From Gammaproteobacteria bacterium UBA5109 (GTDB lineage Bacteria; Pseudomonadota; Gammaproteobacteria; Pseudomonadales; Pseudohongiellaceae), in the NCBI GenBank assembly GCA_002414385.1, contig DHZH01000007.1:62001-126000 (forward strand): DNA of 64,000 bases. Reading direction: 5' to 3'. The notes beneath the pieces were generated by a model. That model saw only the letters and a program-made list of their open reading frames with translations, was not told the origin of the DNA and made no database searches. Shown here in pieces: positions 1 through 8,682 of this stretch (position 1 is the first letter of the stretch; each line of letters opens with the position of its first letter). A program made the translations under genes and the position numbers.

Positions 1-1695
1 ATCCGAATCTTCAGTATCTGAACTGTCAGATTCATCGTACCCATCATCAGGGTCATCATTGAAAAAGCGTCCGTCATCGTCCGAATCCTGTTCCTCATCA
101 GTATCACTTTCAGAACTATCATCAAGATCATCAATGTCAGTAAATGCCGGCGATTGCAGTGCTTCTGATTCAGAATCACTATCCTCGTTATTTAAATCTT
201 CACTGTTCTCAGTGCTGTCAAACTCATTTTCATCCTCAAAACCTGGATCAAACTCATCCTCATCCTGAGTGGCACTTCTGTTGCGTGCAACCAGGAAACC
301 GACGACCAGAGCCAGTAGTACCAGCAGGGCCAGCCCCATGCCGACGGTGCTGCTGAGGAAATTGCTAAGTCGTGGCGTGACAATTGCCGGGTTGTCAGGT
401 GCCGGTTGAGGCGCTGTCTCAGGAGCCGGAGCTGTTGGCTGAGGTGCAGGCTGCGGGGCTGTATCATTGACAGCAAGTACCTCTGTATCAGCAGGCTGCG
501 GGTTATTCTGCTGTTCGGCAAGCTGGGCCTGCAGTTCCGCCATTCGCTGATCTTCAATGGCGATAATATTTTCCAGAATGCCTATCTGCTCTTCGAGATC
601 TTCCAGGCGTGAACTCAGTTCCTGATTTTCAAGCCGTGCGGCATCCAGATTCTCTTCACTGATGGCCAGTTCATTTTCCAGGGCACGGATGGTGTCATTC
701 AAGCCTGATACTTCCTGGCTGTCATCTGGCTCAGAATCAGTAATAATGCTCAGCTCATCACGGGTGTTATTGTCAGCCCCCTGGCTTGTGTTAACTGCCA
801 GAGGCTGGCCACCGGAAAACTGCTGGTTCTGCTGTGCCACCTGATTCAGGGCCTGTTGCTGGCTGATAGCGGCAATTTCCTGCCGGTCAGGAATACGCAG
901 AACGCGCCCTGCCCTGATTCCATTGATATTGTTGTTGATAAAAGCGTCACTGCCGGTATTGGCGCGCTGGATAGCCACCATCATCTGCTGAACGGAAACA
1001 CTGTTATCCGGTCGGGTCGCCAGGGCAATATTCCACATGGAATCACCTGCCTGGATGACCACGGTCTCGCTTGCAGTATTGCTGCTTGCCGGTTCAGGAA
1101 TCTGTCGCTCGGGTTCTGGTACTGGTTCCGGTTCCGGTTCCGGTTCCGGTTCCTGGGCAAGCTCAGGTGCCGGTGTCGGGACTGGTGTCGGGGTCGGAGT
1201 AGTTGCAGTTTGCGGACGAGGAACTGGTGCCGGAGCAGTCTCGGCCGGGGCAGGTGCCGGGGCCGGATTGGCGCTGAAGGTCGGCAAATCAAGCAGTACG
1301 GTATATTCGCGAATCACCCGACCAGAAGGCCAGCGCACGTTCAGGACAAAATTAAGATAGGGCTCGACAATGGCATCTTCGCTGCTGATATGAATCAGCC
1401 CAAGCTCGCCGGAAAGCACCTCAACCTCGAACTCCAGCTCATTCAGCAAGGGCAAGGGGTCTACCCCTACACGCTGAAAATCTGCTTCGGAGCCAAGACT
1501 TACAAGTATTTGTGATTCATCCAGGCCATCCAGTTCCAGTAACTGAATTTCGGCATCCAGAGCTTGATTCAGGGCTGATTGAAGACGGATATCCCCCAGC
1601 GTAAAGGCAAAGCTGGAAACGGAAAAGAATCCAGCAAGGATACAGGATGTTATGGCAAATAATTTCCTGCTGTTTATCCGCGTTTTGACCAGCAT
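1..1695 (-). CDS. fimV: FimV-like polar assembly protein (C-terminus off the left edge)
   Basis: This is the N-terminal 565 residues of a FimV/HubP-type inner-membrane protein, a family that organises the cell pole, type IV pili and chemotaxis. The ATG at 1695 starts a signal peptide (about residues 1-30) and the conserved FimV N-terminal domain (about 31-140). A Pro/Glu-rich linker with an EPEPEP run follows (about 181-199), then a LysM peptidoglycan-binding domain around GDSMWN (about 217-265), a coiled coil (about 340-397), a Pro/Ala-rich stretch, one membrane helix (about 449-471), and a very acidic cytoplasmic region that is still open at base 1. The reading frame has no stop down to the edge. 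It lies 55 bp downstream of asd, as in many gammaproteobacteria. The family identification is firm; the C-terminal TPR/FimV-C part cannot be seen. Confidence 0.9.
   Translation of the reverse strand, partial: MLVKTRINSRKLFAITSCILAGFFSVSSFAFTLGDIRLQSALNQALDAEIQLLELDGLDESQILVSLGSEADFQRVGVDPLPLLNELEFEVEVLSGELGLIHISSEDAIVEPYLNFVLNVRWPSGRVIREYTVLLDLPTFSANPAPAPAPAETAPAPVPRPQTATTPTPTPVPTPAPELAQEPEPEPEPEPVPEPERQIPEPASSNTASETVVIQAGDSMWNIALATRPDNSVSVQQMMVAIQRANTGSDAFINNNINGIRAGRVLRIPDRQEIAAISQQQALNQVAQQNQQFSGGQPLAVNTSQGADNNTRDELSIITDSEPDDSQEVSGLNDTIRALENELAISEENLDAARLENQELSSRLEDLEEQIGILENIIAIEDQRMAELQAQLAEQQNNPQPADTEVLAVNDTAPQPAPQPTAPAPETAPQPAPDNPAIVTPRLSNFLSSTVGMGLALLVLLALVVGFLVARNRSATQDEDEFDPGFEDENEFDSTENSEDLNNEDSDSESEALQSPAFTDIDDLDDSSESDTDEEQDSDDDGRFFNDDPDDGYDESDSSDTEDSD
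1124..1153. repeat. Five tandem GGTTCC hexamers inside fimV
   Basis: Five perfect copies of GGTTCC on the plus strand encode the Glu-Pro repeat of FimV on the minus strand. The unit is a multiple of three, so copy-number change would lengthen or shorten the linker without a frameshift. Confidence 0.9.
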
Positions 1696-1750
1696 AAAAC
1701 CATCCTTACTGGAAGTTAGATTATTTTTTAAATCAAGCTGTAAGTATTCA

Positions 1751-2773
1751 TTATAAGTAGCCTTTTATCAACTCTTCAGCTATCTGAATTGAGTTCAAAG
1801 CGGCACCTTTTCGTAAATTATCTGACACAATCCACATATTTAGCCCTAAAGGGTGGGAAATATCCTCTCTGACACGTCCAACCCAGACCTCATCGTGGTC
1901 CGTTCCCTCTCCGATTGCCGTCGGATAGCCGCCGTCTTCGCGTTTATCCAGAACTTTCACTCCCGGTGCTTTGCGCAATAACTTATGCACTTCCTCGACT
2001 GAGATTTTGGCGCGGGTTTCAATATGCACCGCTTCGGAATGTGAATAGAAAACCGGGACCCGTACACAGGTCGGATTCACCAGGATATTCCGGTCAGCAA
2101 AAATTTTCTGGGTTTCCCAGACCATTTTCATTTCTTCCTTGGTGTAGCCGTTATCCTGGAATACATCGATATGCGGCAGGACATTGAATGCAATCTGTTT
2201 CGGATACACCGAGATATCCGCACTCCGCCCGTTAAGCAGGCTGGCCGTCTGCCCCGCCAGTTCGTCGATGGCTTCCTTGCCGGTGCCGGAAACTGACTGG
2301 TAGGTAGCCACATTGATGCGACTGATGCCAACCGCGTCATAGATGGGTTTCAGCGCCACCAGCATCTGTATTGTTGAACAGTTGGGATTGGCGATAATGT
2401 TCTGATTGGTGTAGTCCGCGATTGCATCCGGATTTACTTCAGGCACCACCAGCGGGATATCCTCTTCATAACGAAAATGTGAGGTGTTATCGATCACTAC
2501 GCAACCGGCTTTCCCGGCAAGTGGGGCATATTTTTCCGACACAGAAGCACCGGCAGAAAAGAGTCCGATCTGCGCTTTTGAAAAATCAAAATTATCAATA
2601 TTTTCAACGATATACTGTTTTTTCTTAAAGCTCATTGTTTCACCGGCACTGCGCTCGCTGGCCAGCAAAAATAACTCATTAACCGGAAAATCACGCTGCT
2701 CCAGGATGCTTAGCAGAGTTTTCCCGACAGCTCCTGTCGCACCGACTATGGCCACATTGTATTGCTTACTCAT
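1751..2773 (-). CDS. asd: Aspartate-semialdehyde dehydrogenase
   Basis: Cytoplasmic enzyme that reduces aspartyl phosphate to aspartate semialdehyde with NADPH, feeding lysine/diaminopimelate, methionine and threonine synthesis. The 340-residue protein begins MSKQYNVAIVGATGAVG, a dinucleotide-binding loop, and has the catalytic cysteine in NPNCSTIQ at about residue 132. The start at 2773 is preferred to an in-frame ATG 11 codons upstream because homologues begin at the nucleotide-binding strand and a GAGAG sequence lies just before it. It follows leuD by 89 bp and precedes fimV by 55 bp on the same strand. Length and motifs are typical of the family. Confidence 0.96.
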   Translation of the reverse strand: MSKQYNVAIVGATGAVGKTLLSILEQRDFPVNELFLLASERSAGETMSFKKKQYIVENIDNFDFSKAQIGLFSAGASVSEKYAPLAGKAGCVVIDNTSHFRYEEDIPLVVPEVNPDAIADYTNQNIIANPNCSTIQMLVALKPIYDAVGISRINVATYQSVSGTGKEAIDELAGQTASLLNGRSADISVYPKQIAFNVLPHIDVFQDNGYTKEEMKMVWETQKIFADRNILVNPTCVRVPVFYSHSEAVHIETRAKISVEEVHKLLRKAPGVKVLDKREDGGYPTAIGEGTDHDEVWVGRVREDISHPLGLNMWIVSDNLRKGAALNSIQIAEELIKGYL

Positions 2774-2862
2774 CTCGTACTCTCTATCGTCAAATTCAAA
2801 ATTCACACAGTAGTACCGGAATCAGTGATCCCGGCACAGCCTATGGCTAAGTTCCTGTTAAA

Positions 2863-3501
2863 TCAGTTAAAAAGCCAGGGTGACTGCTGCTGCCAGCGGC
2901 TTTCAAAGGCCTTGATATCATCGGCATGCTGCAGGGTCAGACTGATGTCATCGAGCCCATTCAGCAACACCTTCTTGCGGGAAGGCTCAATATCAAAGGC
3001 GAGCACTTCACCATCGGGCTTGAGGATTTGCTGGTTCGCCAGATCAATCTCCAGTTCGTAGCCTTCGTTCGCAGCTGTCTCTTCAAATAGAATGTCAACA
3101 ATATCTTCTTCTAAAACAATGGGTAATATCCCATTCTTAAAGCAATTATTGAAGAATATATCAGCAAAACTCGGGGCGATAATGCAACGAATACCATAGT
3201 CATCCAGTGCCCAGGGGGCATGCTCCCGACTCGAACCACAGCCAAAATTTTCCCGGGCCAGCAGAATCCTGCCACCCTGATAGCGTGCCTGGTTAAGGAC
3301 AAAGTCCGGGTTAAGGGGCCTGTCACTGCAATCCTCATCCGGCAGGCCTTTATCCAGATAACGCGCTTCATCAAACAGGTTTTTCCCAAACCCGGTGCGC
3401 TTGATTGATTTCAGAAACTGCTTGGGGATGATGTAATCCGTATCGACATTGGCCCTGTCCAGCGGGATGACAATGCCTTTTTCCTGGGTAAACTTTTTCA
3501 T
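2863..3501 (-). CDS. leuD: 3-isopropylmalate dehydratase small subunit
   Basis: Small subunit of isopropylmalate isomerase, which pairs with LeuC to convert 2-isopropylmalate to 3-isopropylmalate in leucine synthesis. The 212 residues match the usual length. The N-terminus contains the DTDYIIPKQF segment and the middle has GCGSSREHAPWAL, the characteristic swivel-domain substrate loop. It starts 16 bp after leuC stops, so the two are almost certainly co-transcribed. The next gene is asd; leuB, the following pathway enzyme often found here, is missing from the 89-bp gap. Confidence 0.96.
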   Translation of the reverse strand: MKKFTQEKGIVIPLDRANVDTDYIIPKQFLKSIKRTGFGKNLFDEARYLDKGLPDEDCSDRPLNPDFVLNQARYQGGRILLARENFGCGSSREHAPWALDDYGIRCIIAPSFADIFFNNCFKNGILPIVLEEDIVDILFEETAANEGYELEIDLANQQILKPDGEVLAFDIEPSRKKVLLNGLDDISLTLQHADDIKAFESRWQQQSPWLFN

Positions 3502-3517
3502 GGTAATGTGTATTCCT

Positions 3518-4945
3518 TTAATTCAGGTCCAGAGTGCGAACATCAACAAAATGCCCGCTTACCGCCGCCGCCGCTGCCATGGCAGGGCTGACAAGATGTG
3601 TGCGTCCACCAAAACCCTGGCGGCCTTCAAAATTACGATTGGAGGTCGAGGCGCAGTGCTCGCCTTCACCGAGCTGGTCAGCATTCATCGCCAGGCACAT
3701 GGAGCACCCCGGCTCACGCCATTCCAGGCCAGCCTCAATAAAGATTTTATCCAGCCCCTCGTGCTCAGCCTGGGCTTTTACCAGCCCTGAGCCCGGTACC
3801 ACCAGTGCCTGCTTGATGTTTTTTGCAACTTTACGGCCCTTGACGACTGCTGCTGCTGCACGCAGATCCTCAATACGGGAATTGGTGCAGGAACCGATAA
3901 AAATGCGGTCCAGCTGAATATCCTGAATCGGCGTGTTTGGCTCCAGCCCCATATATTTCAATGCCTGCTGGTAATTCCCCCGCCGGCTAGCATTTTCCAC
4001 TTCCTGAGGATCAGGAACACGGGCATTGACCGGTGCAACCATTTCCGGCGAAGTCCCCCAGCTTACCTGGGGCTCGATTTCACTGCCTTCCAGTTCGACG
4101 ACCTTGTCAAATTCAGCATCTGCATCACTGTGCAGATCACGCCAGGCGCTGACCGCCTGCTTCCATTGCTCTCCTTTAGGCGCAAAGGGTCGTCCTTCAA
4201 GGTATTCAATGGTAAGGTCATCAACCGCAACAATGCCTGCGCGGGCGCCGGCTTCAATGGCCATATTGCACACGGTCATGCGCCCCTCAATTGACAGGGC
4301 CTGTACCGCATCTCCTGCGAATTCAATGGTATAGCCGGTACCGCCGGCCGTACCAATCTTGCCGATGATTGCCAGCACCATGTCTTTGGCTGTGATACCT
4401 GTTCCCAGTCGCCCATTGACTTTAACCAGCATGTTTTTTGCCTTGCGCTGCTGCAGGGTTTGTGTCGCCAGGACATGCTCGACTTCCGACGTGCCTATGC
4501 CATGCGCCAGTGCACCCAAAGCTCCATGAGTCGAAGTATGAGAGTCGCCACAGACAATTGTCATGCCAGGCAGGGTTCTGCCCTGTTCAGGCCCGATAAT
4601 GTGCACAATGCCGTGACGCGGGTCATCAATGGTAAATTCGCTGATTTCAAACTCCAGGCAGTTGGCATCGAGCGATTTCACCTGGATTTTCGAGACCGGG
4701 TCAATAATACCCTCCACACCCCGGCTACGCTCGGAAAGTGTGGTTGGCACGTTATGGTCGGGAGTTGCCAGGTTGGCCCCGGAACGCCAGGCTTTCCTTT
4801 TCGCCAGGCGTAATCCTTCAAATGCCTGTGGTGAAGTCACTTCGTGAATGTATTGCAGGTCGATATATAACAGGGAGGTCCCGTCATCCAGGTCTTTGAC
4901 CAGGTGACTGTCCCAGAGTTTGTCGTAAAGTGTTTTTCCAGCCAT
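3518..4945 (-). CDS. leuC: 3-isopropylmalate dehydratase large subunit
   Basis: Large, [4Fe-4S]-containing subunit of isopropylmalate isomerase, a member of the aconitase superfamily. The 475-residue protein shows the three cluster cysteines in IFIGSCTNSR and GCSMCLAMN, plus the GDSHTSTHGALG substrate loop near residue 130. Length is typical for LeuC (about 466-475). It lies 26 bp downstream of aroC and directly upstream of leuD. Expression is probably driven from the aroC promoter region, since no other promoter space exists. Function is secure. Confidence 0.97.
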   Translation of the reverse strand: MAGKTLYDKLWDSHLVKDLDDGTSLLYIDLQYIHEVTSPQAFEGLRLAKRKAWRSGANLATPDHNVPTTLSERSRGVEGIIDPVSKIQVKSLDANCLEFEISEFTIDDPRHGIVHIIGPEQGRTLPGMTIVCGDSHTSTHGALGALAHGIGTSEVEHVLATQTLQQRKAKNMLVKVNGRLGTGITAKDMVLAIIGKIGTAGGTGYTIEFAGDAVQALSIEGRMTVCNMAIEAGARAGIVAVDDLTIEYLEGRPFAPKGEQWKQAVSAWRDLHSDADAEFDKVVELEGSEIEPQVSWGTSPEMVAPVNARVPDPQEVENASRRGNYQQALKYMGLEPNTPIQDIQLDRIFIGSCTNSRIEDLRAAAAVVKGRKVAKNIKQALVVPGSGLVKAQAEHEGLDKIFIEAGLEWREPGCSMCLAMNADQLGEGEHCASTSNRNFEGRQGFGGRTHLVSPAMAAAAAVSGHFVDVRTLDLN

Positions 4946-4971
4946 AGTCTTACTCTTTAATAATCAATTAG

Positions 4972-6069
4972 TTAAATGCTTGGGGGCAAAACCGGCGTGC
5001 TGCTTTCAACATCAAGGTTTTGCGCTCGATGGCGCAGTAAATGATCCATCAGGGTAATCGCCATCATGGCTTCAGCAATAGGCGTGGCACGGATACCGAC
5101 ACAGGGGTCATGCCGGCCTGTAGTGACGATTTCCGCTGCTTCACCCTTGCTGTTGATGGTCTCACCGGGAATGCGAATACTGGATGTTGGCTTCAGCGCT
5201 ATGTGCGCAACAATATCCTGCCCTGTCGAGATTCCACCAACAATGCCGCCGGCGTTATTCGAAACAAAGCCTTCGGGCCGCATTAAATCACGATGCTCGG
5301 TGCCTTTTTGTGTAACAGAGGCAAAACCGGCGCCGATTTCAACCCCTTTCACTGCATTAATACTCATAAGACCATGGGCCAGTTCGGCATCAAGCCGGTC
5401 AAACACCGGCTCACCCAGCCCCACCGGAACAGCGCTGGCGACCACGGAAATACGTGCACCGATTGAGTTACCTTCCTTTGCAAGCTGTGTCATGTAAGCT
5501 TCCATCTCGGCGACTTTAGTTACATCCGGGCAGAAAAAAGGGTTGTTGTGTACTTCATCCCAGTCCAGCGTTTCTGCTTTGATCGGTCCGAGTTGCGACA
5601 AGTAACCCCGAATCAGGACGCCATGCTTCTCAGACAGATATTTTTTGGCAATGGCGCCGGCTGCCACACGCATTGCTGTTTCACGGGCCGAAGCCCGGCC
5701 CCCGCCACGGTAATCACGCACGCCATATTTCTGTGCATAGGTATAGTCAGCATGCGCCGGCCGAAACAGGTCCTTGATCTTGCTGTAATCCTTGCTTTTC
5801 TGATCAGTATTTTCGATCAGCAAGCCAATCGGCGTGCCGGTGGTCAGCCCCTCGAAAACTCCGGACAGTATACGTACCTGATCAGCCTCCTTGCGTTGGG
5901 TGGTATAGCGTGAAGTCCCCGGTCTGCGTCTGTCCAGGTCGTACTGGAGATCTGCCTCGCTCAGTTCAAGCCCCGGTGGGCAGCCGTCAACGATACATCC
6001 CAGTGCCGGGCCGTGGCTTTCACCAAAGCTTGTGACTGTGAACAGTTTGCCGATGCTATTGCCAGACAT
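4972..6069 (-). CDS. aroC: Chorismate synthase
   Basis: Catalyses the last step of the shikimate pathway, 5-enolpyruvylshikimate-3-phosphate to chorismate, using reduced FMN. The 365-residue protein has the family signatures GESHGPALG near the N-terminus, GRASARETAMRV in the middle and RHDPCVGIRA near the C-terminus. The start at 6069 is chosen over an ATG 16 codons upstream because GGAGGAG lies just before it and homologues start MSGN. It heads the minus-strand series leading to leuCD, asd and fimV and faces a LysR regulator. An aromatic-pathway gene leading a leucine/lysine gene series is an uncommon arrangement. Confidence 0.96.
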   Translation of the reverse strand: MSGNSIGKLFTVTSFGESHGPALGCIVDGCPPGLELSEADLQYDLDRRRPGTSRYTTQRKEADQVRILSGVFEGLTTGTPIGLLIENTDQKSKDYSKIKDLFRPAHADYTYAQKYGVRDYRGGGRASARETAMRVAAGAIAKKYLSEKHGVLIRGYLSQLGPIKAETLDWDEVHNNPFFCPDVTKVAEMEAYMTQLAKEGNSIGARISVVASAVPVGLGEPVFDRLDAELAHGLMSINAVKGVEIGAGFASVTQKGTEHRDLMRPEGFVSNNAGGIVGGISTGQDIVAHIALKPTSSIRIPGETINSKGEAAEIVTTGRHDPCVGIRATPIAEAMMAITLMDHLLRHRAQNLDVESSTPVLPPSI

Positions 6070-6225
6070 TGCTCCTCCGGAGCCTGCATAAAATAAAAGG
6101 TGCTGCATTATACCCAAAGCCAGTGGGCTTTGTTACTGCTGTCAGGCCTCTCTGGTAGCCGCAATTACTGGTCTTGCAGATGATGAACCTGACTCTGGCG
6201 CGCATCTTAATTCAATGTTATAAAT

Positions 6226-6244
6226 AAATCTAATTTATAGATTT
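6226..6244. promoter_or_regulatory. LysR-type operator dyad between aroC and the LysR gene
   Basis: AAATCTA-ATTTA-TAGATTT is a perfect 7-bp inverted repeat with a 5-bp centre. Its core fits the T-N11-A rule for LysR-type boxes. It lies 50 bp upstream of the LysR start and 157 bp upstream of the aroC start, in an AT-rich patch. On the minus strand the right place for an aroC -35 element (TAGATT, then 17 bp, then TAAGAT) overlaps the dyad. Binding by the neighbouring LysR protein is inferred. Confidence 0.6.
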
Positions 6245-6293
6245 TATATATCAGATAACTATTTGTTATGACGTATGCCCTTGAGAGCACTGC

Positions 6294-7178
6294 ATGAATC
6301 TGGATGAACTGAAAGCCTTTCTGGCCATCGTTGAACACCAAAGCTTTACCCTGGCAGCTGAGAAAATTCACCTGACCCAGCCTGCCATCAGTAAACGAAT
6401 CGCCAAACTTGAGGATAGTCTCGGCGTCAGGCTGTTTGACCGTATCAGTAACAAGGTACTGTTAACTGAATCGGGTCAGCTGCTACTGGAACGGGCCAAT
6501 GAACTACTCCGTGACCTGGAGGATATCGAGAGGGCCATTCACAACCTGTCCGGAGATATCAGCGGCAGTGTGCGTTTTGCCACCAGCCATCATATCGGAC
6601 TGCACCGTTTGCCTCCGGTATTTGAGGAATTTCACCGGGAATACCCGGCAGTTGGGCTGGATGTGCGCTTTCTGGATTCGGAACAGGCCTGCCAGCAGGT
6701 CAGCCGGGGGGAACTCGAATTTGCGGTGGTAACCCTGCCTCCGCTCGTGGAAACACCACTGCAGGTCAGGCGGGTATGGCCTGACCCGATTGAGATTATG
6801 GTTTCAGGTCAGCACCCGCTGGCAAAAACCGGAAATGTAATCAGCCCCGCCGAACTGACCGGGCATTCTGCCCTGTTGCCCGCCGTGGGGACCTACACCA
6901 GGGCATTGATTGACCGGGCTTTTACTGAATTACAGCTGCCATTGCATATCGAAATTAACAGCAATTATCTGGAAGTGCTGAAAATGCTGACAGCCGCCGG
7001 CCTGGGCTGGAGCGCCTTGCCCCGCTCCATGCTCGATGACAAACTGCAGGTAGTAAATGTCAGTCAGCTCAGCCTGCAACGCGAGTTGGGCATTGTCACA
7101 CATGAAAAACGCACACTTTCCAATGCCGGCCAGCTGCTGGTCAAAACCATTATCAGGCATGGTGAAGAAAACCCTTAA
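6294..7178 (+). CDS. LysR-family transcriptional regulator
   Basis: A 294-residue LysR-type regulator with an N-terminal winged helix-turn-helix (about residues 1-60, including FTLAAEKIHLTQPAISKRIAKLE) and a C-terminal effector-binding domain of periplasmic-binding fold (about 90-290). It is divergent from aroC and the leuCD-asd series, and a T-N11-A dyad lies 50 bp upstream. The usual LysR logic of autoregulation plus control of the divergent genes would make aroC-leuCD its targets. In Pseudomonas a LysR gene is commonly adjacent to leuC, which fits. The effector is unknown. Its stop codon overlaps the convergent prmB stop by four bases. Confidence 0.9.
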   Translation: MNLDELKAFLAIVEHQSFTLAAEKIHLTQPAISKRIAKLEDSLGVRLFDRISNKVLLTESGQLLLERANELLRDLEDIERAIHNLSGDISGSVRFATSHHIGLHRLPPVFEEFHREYPAVGLDVRFLDSEQACQQVSRGELEFAVVTLPPLVETPLQVRRVWPDPIEIMVSGQHPLAKTGNVISPAELTGHSALLPAVGTYTRALIDRAFTELQLPLHIEINSNYLEVLKMLTAAGLGWSALPRSMLDDKLQVVNVSQLSLQRELGIVTHEKRTLSNAGQLLVKTIIRHGEENP

Positions 7179-8059
7179 GCCTGTATGGCTTGCAGTTGGG
7201 CTTTACTCAGGGCACAGACTCCATGCCCGCCATGCTCGAAATCCAGCCACATAAATGGCATATCCGGCAGGGCTTTCTGGAGTGCTTCCCAGGAGTTCCC
7301 CACTTCGAGGATCAGGCAGGCATCTTCATGCATGAATTCTGCTGCCTGACGTAAAATTTTCAGGGGAATATCCAGACCTTCCGCATCCGTCAACAGAGCC
7401 AGTTCAGGTTCACGCAGATACTCATCCGGCAGTGCGCGGTATTCATCCTCGCTAACATAAGGGGGGTTTGACAATATCAGGTCGAACTTGCCCTGAATAT
7501 TGTCAAACAGGTCCGATGATACTGTGCTGACCCGCTCTTCCAGTGCATGTTTGTTGATATTGATCTCGGCTACTGCCAGGGCATCTGCAGACAGGTCACT
7601 TAAACAAAGCTGCGCCTGCGGATATTGCAGGGCAGCAGCAATACCAATGCAGCCACTGCCACAGCATAAATCCAGGATTCTTCCCGGTGTTTTTTTCAGC
7701 AAGGGACTGAACTGGTTTGCAATCAGTTCAGCAAGGGGGGAGCGCGGCACCAGTACTCTTTCATCAACATAGAATGGCAGGCCTGCGAACCAGGCTTCCC
7801 TGAGCAGATACGCCAGGGGTATGCGTCCTGTTATACGTTGCTCCAGCAAAGCTTCAAGCTCAGGCAGTGCTGCCTGAGGAAAAACACTTTCTGCACTGAT
7901 TGCTGTTTCCGCATGGCGCCGAAACAGGGTCTCAACCAGCCAGCAGGCTTCATCCCAGGCATTATCCGTCCCATGCCCAAAATGTAGCTGCGCAGCTTCA
8001 AGCTGAGCACTGACTCGCGTGATAATTTCATGCAGAGACTGCTCATGAGGAAATGGCAT
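7175..8059 (-). CDS. prmB: Ribosomal protein uL3 N5-glutamine methyltransferase
   Basis: SAM-dependent methyltransferase that modifies a glutamine of ribosomal protein L3. The 294-residue protein has an N-terminal helical domain (about 1-95), a SAM-binding motif ILDLCCGSGCIGIA and the catalytic SNPPYVSEDEY motif that binds the glutamine side chain. PrmC/HemK is a paralogue with the same motif; the length and N-terminus fit PrmB better. It converges on the LysR gene with a four-base stop overlap and diverges from folE, leaving about 68 bp for both promoters. prmB near aroC is a common pseudomonad neighbourhood. Confidence 0.92.
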   Translation of the reverse strand: MPFPHEQSLHEIITRVSAQLEAAQLHFGHGTDNAWDEACWLVETLFRRHAETAISAESVFPQAALPELEALLEQRITGRIPLAYLLREAWFAGLPFYVDERVLVPRSPLAELIANQFSPLLKKTPGRILDLCCGSGCIGIAAALQYPQAQLCLSDLSADALAVAEININKHALEERVSTVSSDLFDNIQGKFDLILSNPPYVSEDEYRALPDEYLREPELALLTDAEGLDIPLKILRQAAEFMHEDACLILEVGNSWEALQKALPDMPFMWLDFEHGGHGVCALSKAQLQAIQA

Positions 8060-8127
8060 ACAATGCTTTACCTTGCAGAAACATTACAGTAGGGTGCGCA
8101 GTTTACTGGGAAACGGGTCCTAAACCT

Positions 8128-8682
8128 ATGAAAAAACAGCTCGCAGATGCCTATCGGCAGATTATTGAAACCCTTGGTGAAGACCTCGAACGCCCGGGAC
8201 TGAAAGATACACCTGAGCGGGCTGCAAATGCGATGAAATTTCTCACCAAAGGTTATGATCAGGACATCGATAAAATCGTCAATGATGCCCTGTTCCCGAC
8301 CAGTTCCAGTGAAATGGTCATCGTCAAAAACATCGAGCTCTATTCTCTTTGCGAACATCATTTGCTGCCATTCATTGGCAAATGCCATGTCGCATACCTG
8401 CCAAACGGTAAAGTGATCGGTCTATCGAAAATTGCCAGAATCGTCGATGTCTATGCCCGGCGTTTACAGATTCAGGAACACCTGACACAGCAGATCGCCG
8501 AAACCATCCGGGAAAAAACTGCTGCACTTGGAGTTGGCGTTATCATCGAGTCACAACATATGTGCATGATGATGCGTGGCGTGGAAAAACAGAATTCAGT
8601 GATGACCACTTCCTGCATGCTTGGCGCTTTTCGGGATAAACAAAGCACCCGCGCGGAATTCCTATCCCTTATTGACCGCTAA
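8128..8682 (+). CDS. folE: GTP cyclohydrolase I
   Basis: Converts GTP to 7,8-dihydroneopterin triphosphate, the first step towards tetrahydrofolate (and, in some bacteria, queuosine). The 184-residue protein has the zinc-site segments SLCEHHLLPF and ESQHMCMMMRG and the C-terminal MLGAFR, all typical of FolE type IA. The start at 8128 (MKKQLADAYRQ) is preferred to an ATG 25 codons upstream that would overlap prmB. Its last 14 bases overlap the convergent sixA gene. Function is secure. Confidence 0.95.
   Translation: MKKQLADAYRQIIETLGEDLERPGLKDTPERAANAMKFLTKGYDQDIDKIVNDALFPTSSSEMVIVKNIELYSLCEHHLLPFIGKCHVAYLPNGKVIGLSKIARIVDVYARRLQIQEHLTQQIAETIREKTAALGVGVIIESQHMCMMMRGVEKQNSVMTTSCMLGAFRDKQSTRAEFLSLIDR

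Noticed and set aside
1037..1360. Plus-strand frame with Gly-Ser repeats
   Set aside because: It is the shadow of the EPEPEP-encoding hexamer tract of fimV.
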